Shown here piece by piece: positions 54,450-56,604 of a DNA stretch of 56,604 nucleotides. Position 1 is the first letter of the stretch; every line of letters begins with the position of its first letter. The notes under the pieces are model-generated. The model did no database searches, was not told the origin of the DNA, and saw nothing but the letters and a program-made list of their open reading frames with translations. Position numbers and translations under genes: made by a program. Origin of the DNA: Bradyrhizobium sp. AS23.2 (lineage in GTDB: Bacteria > Pseudomonadota > Alphaproteobacteria > Rhizobiales > Xanthobacteraceae); the NCBI RefSeq assembly GCF_001908185.1, contig NZ_LGHM01000053.1:1-56604 (forward strand). Reading direction: 5' to 3'.

Positions 54450-55396
54450 GGTCCGCCCTCGCGGCTCGCCATTGTTCGGAACGAGAGCGCGGTGAGGCCC
54501 ATCAGCGCGCCGAGCGTCAGCAGCGTGGCCGCCGAGGCCTTGCCGATGTCGTAATGCTCCACCGCCTGCTGGTAGATGTAGAACAGCACCAGATTGGTGG
54601 CGTTCGAGGGGCCGCCCTTGGTCATGACGAAGACGTGGTCGACCTGGGTGACTGCGTTGAGCGTGGCGATCACGATGACGAACAGGAAGGTGGGCTTAAG
54701 CTCCGGCAGGATGATGTAGAGCAGCCGCTGGAACGGCCCCGCACCGTCGAGATGCGCCGCCTCCATGACGTCCTCCGGCACGGCCTGGAGGCCGGCGAGG
54801 AAGAAAAGCATGTAGTAGCCGGCGTTCTTCCAGATGGTGATCACCATGATCGCATAGAGCGCGATATCGGGGTCGCCGAGCCAGTTCGGCAGCACCGGAA
54901 GCAGGCGGCCGATATAGTAGTCGAGCAGTCCGACATTGGGCAGGAAGATGAACAGGAACAGCGCGGACGCAGCGACCATCGGGATCAGCACCGGCAGGAA
55001 CAGCGCGGCGCGCAGCACGCTGCTCACGGCGTTGGTGCGCGCCAGCGCCAGCGCGAACAGCAGCGCCAGCGCGATGCTCGGGATCGCCGTGCCCAAGGCA
55101 TAGACGAGATTGTTGACGACAGCGCCGGTGAAATAAGGGTCGGCGAGCACCGCGCTGATATTGTCGAGACCGACGAAGCGGAGCGGCGCCTTCGGCGTGG
55201 CGCGCTGGTAGAGCGCATCGACGAACACGCGTCCCATCGCGCCGTAGGTGAACAGCGCCAGGAAGACCAGCGAGGGCAGCAGCAGCAGATAGGCCGGCAG
55301 CGACGCTTTGAAGCGGTGAGAGAACCGCCTCAGCACGTGCAGTCGCGGCGGCGCTGACGTCGCGACCGGGAGAGCCGCGAGTTCAGCGAGGCTCAT
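54446..55396 (-). CDS. ABC transporter permease, MalF/UgpA-like
   Basis: 316 residues from ATG 55396, one base after the phosphoesterase stop; the upstream nine residues lie within it. Helices include LPAYLLLLPSLVFLALFTYG and LFLPVLIPMVAASALFLFIF. The EAA loop is EDVMEAAHLDGAGPFQRLLY followed by IILPELKPT. It pairs with the permease downstream to form the channel. An ATPase gene is not found beside them. Confidence 0.93.
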   Translation of the reverse strand: MSLAELAALPVATSAPPRLHVLRRFSHRFKASLPAYLLLLPSLVFLALFTYGAMGRVFVDALYQRATPKAPLRFVGLDNISAVLADPYFTGAVVNNLVYALGTAIPSIALALLFALALARTNAVSSVLRAALFLPVLIPMVAASALFLFIFLPNVGLLDYYIGRLLPVLPNWLGDPDIALYAIMVITIWKNAGYYMLFFLAGLQAVPEDVMEAAHLDGAGPFQRLLYIILPELKPTFLFVIVIATLNAVTQVDHVFVMTKGGPSNATNLVLFYIYQQAVEHYDIGKASAATLLTLGALMGLTALSFRTMASREGGP

Positions 55397-55397
55397 C

Positions 55398-56246
55398 TCA
55401 ACGCGCCGGGAGGTTGAGCGCATAGTCGCGGTCGTCCATTCCCGCCGGTGCGGCGAAGGGGAAGCGCAGACTGGTGTCGAGGAAATCGTGGCTGTGCACG
55501 ACCAGGTTCTCTCCGTCGATCAGCACCACGCCATAGGCCGGCGGCTCGTGGCTGGCGAGATGCGGAGCGCTCGCGTCGAGCTCGAACCAGACCTGGTGGT
55601 TGGTGCCGCGCAGGGTGGAGAAGGGGATCTTGCCGTAGCTGCCGAAGATCGGGCGGTGCACGTGGCCGAAGAAGAGATGGCGGATGCGCGACCGGTAGGG
55701 CGCGATCACTTCCGCGAATTCCGCGCTCTGCTTCAGCGCGATCTCGTCCATCGCGTGAACGCCGACCGGGAAGGGCGGATGATGCATGAAAACGACGAAC
55801 GGCATGTCCGCCGGCGCGGCGGCGAGCGTATTCGCAAGCCAGTCGAGGCGCTGGGCACACATCTCGCCGGCGTGGCTGGTTTCGTCCAGCGTGTCGAGTA
55901 AGACGAACAGGCCGTGCTCGGTGGCCCGCGTGCCCTGCACGAAGCCGTTGGGATCGCGGGGCGCCGCCTTCAGGCCGTCGAGGCAGGCGATGCGGCGGTC
56001 GTGATTGCCGACCATGGCGATGTACGGCATTTTCAGCGCAGCCATCGCCTCGGCGAAATTGGCGTAGGATTCAGGCTCGCCCCAATGGGTGAGATCGCCG
56101 GTCACAACCGCGAAGGCGGCATCGGACTGATGCTTGTTAATGTCGGCGATGGCGGCGTCCAGCCGGGCGCGCGGGTCGAGGCCATAGAGCTTCAGCCCCG
56201 GGTTCGCGAGATGCGTGTCGGTGATATGGATGAACTTGAAGGGCAT
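55398..56246 (-). CDS. Metallophosphoesterase (GpdQ/CpdA-like)
   Basis: 282 residues, cytoplasmic (no signal peptide). The dimetal motifs are in order: FIHITDTHLANPG (Asp-x-His), AVVTGDLTHWG, MVGNHDRR, FVVFMHHPPFP, and LFFGHVHRPIFGS. This layout is that of GpdQ-type glycerophosphodiesterases and of cyclic-AMP phosphodiesterase CpdA. As the first gene of an operon with a Ugp-type importer, hydrolysis of imported glycerophosphodiesters is the simplest reading; cyclic nucleotide hydrolysis is the alternative. No ribosome site is strong before ATG 56246. Confidence 0.9.
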   Translation of the reverse strand: MPFKFIHITDTHLANPGLKLYGLDPRARLDAAIADINKHQSDAAFAVVTGDLTHWGEPESYANFAEAMAALKMPYIAMVGNHDRRIACLDGLKAAPRDPNGFVQGTRATEHGLFVLLDTLDETSHAGEMCAQRLDWLANTLAAAPADMPFVVFMHHPPFPVGVHAMDEIALKQSAEFAEVIAPYRSRIRHLFFGHVHRPIFGSYGKIPFSTLRGTNHQVWFELDASAPHLASHEPPAYGVVLIDGENLVVHSHDFLDTSLRFPFAAPAGMDDRDYALNLPAR

Positions 56247-56508
56247 GGAGCGCTTGTCTGGGTTGTTGGACGATGGGCGCCTCCGGCAAGACGGCCCTGA
56301 CAGGCCGTTAGAGCGCGAGTGTTTCAGTTTGATGACAGCGGTTCCCGAGGGCGGGACGTGTCCACAAAGCTCTCAAGCACAGGATAGACTAGCCGAAGGT
56401 GTCATCCATCACTGTGGGCCAGCTCTAAGTTGTGCTCTCGAAGTCCCGCAGGTCTGTAGGATGGGTAGAGCGAAGAGGTTGGGCAAGATTCTTATCTGAC
56501 GATTCGGC
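56247..56508. other. Region between the importer operon and the transposase
   Basis: 262 bases, holding the importer promoter on the left and probably the left end of the insertion sequence. A fragment GTAGGATGGGTAGAGCGAAG at 56456-56475 matches a repeat I recall from Bradyrhizobium. I cannot mark the exact IS end or its terminal inverted repeat, since the other end lies outside. A 94-codon frame at 56215-56499 has no support as a gene. Confidence 0.45.
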
Positions 56509-56604
56509 GTGACGAATCGCACCTTCAAGACCGGCATGAGCCGGGCTCAGCCGAGCTTTCTGCCAGCGCGCGTGGAAGATTATGTGGCTGGCGACAATCC
56601 GGTT
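56509..56604 (+). mobile_element. Start of an IS1182-like transposase gene (partial, window edge)
   Basis: GTG 56509 opens a frame after a TGA at 56497-56499 and runs 32 codons to the window end without a stop. The product TNRTFKTGMSRAQPSFLPAR followed by VEDYVAGDNPV matches the N-terminus of IS1182-family DDE transposases (a leading Phe-x-Pro...Asp-Tyr-Val-x-x-Asn-Pro-Val pattern). The rest lies beyond the window, so completeness is unknown. CGATTC (56500-56505) and GAATCG (56514-56519) form an inverted repeat around the start codon that could reduce translation. Confidence 0.75.

Noticed and set aside
1..56604. CRISPR arrays, tRNA or rRNA genes, phage genes, restriction or toxin-antitoxin modules
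   Set aside because: Looked for on both strands; none seen. No regularly spaced direct repeats and no recognisable tRNA arms.

Overview
The window reads as chromosomal DNA of a Bradyrhizobium-type alphaproteobacterium (order Hyphomicrobiales). Grounds are the high G+C content with strong third-position bias, recognisable protein families (HdaA, YicC/Gmk, LptD/LptF/LptG, RNase D, DUF3551 and DUF1269 proteins), and intergenic palindromic repeats of a kind I associate with Bradyrhizobium. The genus assignment rests on recall of family sequences, not on a search.

Layout. 1-1.8 kb: the tail of an upstream gene (possibly mltG), yicC and gmk, facing a membrane-anchored unknown protein. 3.3-4.9 kb: three small accessory genes (a Gly/Trp-rich exported protein with a frameshift, a DUF1269 protein, a DUF3551-like protein). 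5-13.8 kb: a minus-strand envelope block lptF-lptG-lptD-surA-pdxA-rsmA with overlapping stop/start codons, then a zinc alcohol dehydrogenase. 14.1-16.7 kb: pepA-holC and a lipoprotein. 16.8-25 kb: an accessory type I secretion locus with a winged-helix/TolB-like/TPR regulator, a divergent 948-residue RTX protein, and its HlyB-like ABC exporter and HlyD-like adaptor; no TolC gene is present. 25-29.5 kb: an ABC-F ATPase, two small proteins, ndk and a TerC-family membrane protein. 29.8-33.3 kb: a TonB-dependent siderophore-type receptor and a PepSY membrane protein. 33.3-40.7 kb: ppx-ppk-hdaA-pgsA (minus), purM-purN (plus) and a cold-shock gene. 41-42.2 kb: a beta-barrel outer-membrane protein. 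42.3-47 kb: a LysR regulator divergent from two acyltransferase-like proteins, an isochorismatase-like protein lacking its cysteine, a 56-codon gene and a class III aminotransferase. 47-52 kb: rnd, small unknowns, a trimeric autotransporter adhesin and an AraC regulator. 52.2-56.2 kb: a carbohydrate or glycerol-phosphate-type ABC importer (binding protein and two permeases, no ATPase) led by a metallophosphoesterase. The window ends inside an IS1182-like transposase gene.

Three genes (the Gly/Trp-rich protein, pepA and hlyD) are each broken by one apparent extra base in a C or G run of 6-7 near the 5' end. One coding frame stops making sense at the run and the real protein continues in another. 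Three cases of the same type in 20 kb, one in a housekeeping gene, point first to sequence or assembly error. Length-variable 5' tracts are the interesting alternative.

The two accessory systems most worth following are the RTX/T1SS locus, with two adjacent palindromes in its divergent control region, and the LysR-acyltransferase-isochorismatase-like-aminotransferase cluster, which looks like an uncharacterised small-molecule pathway.
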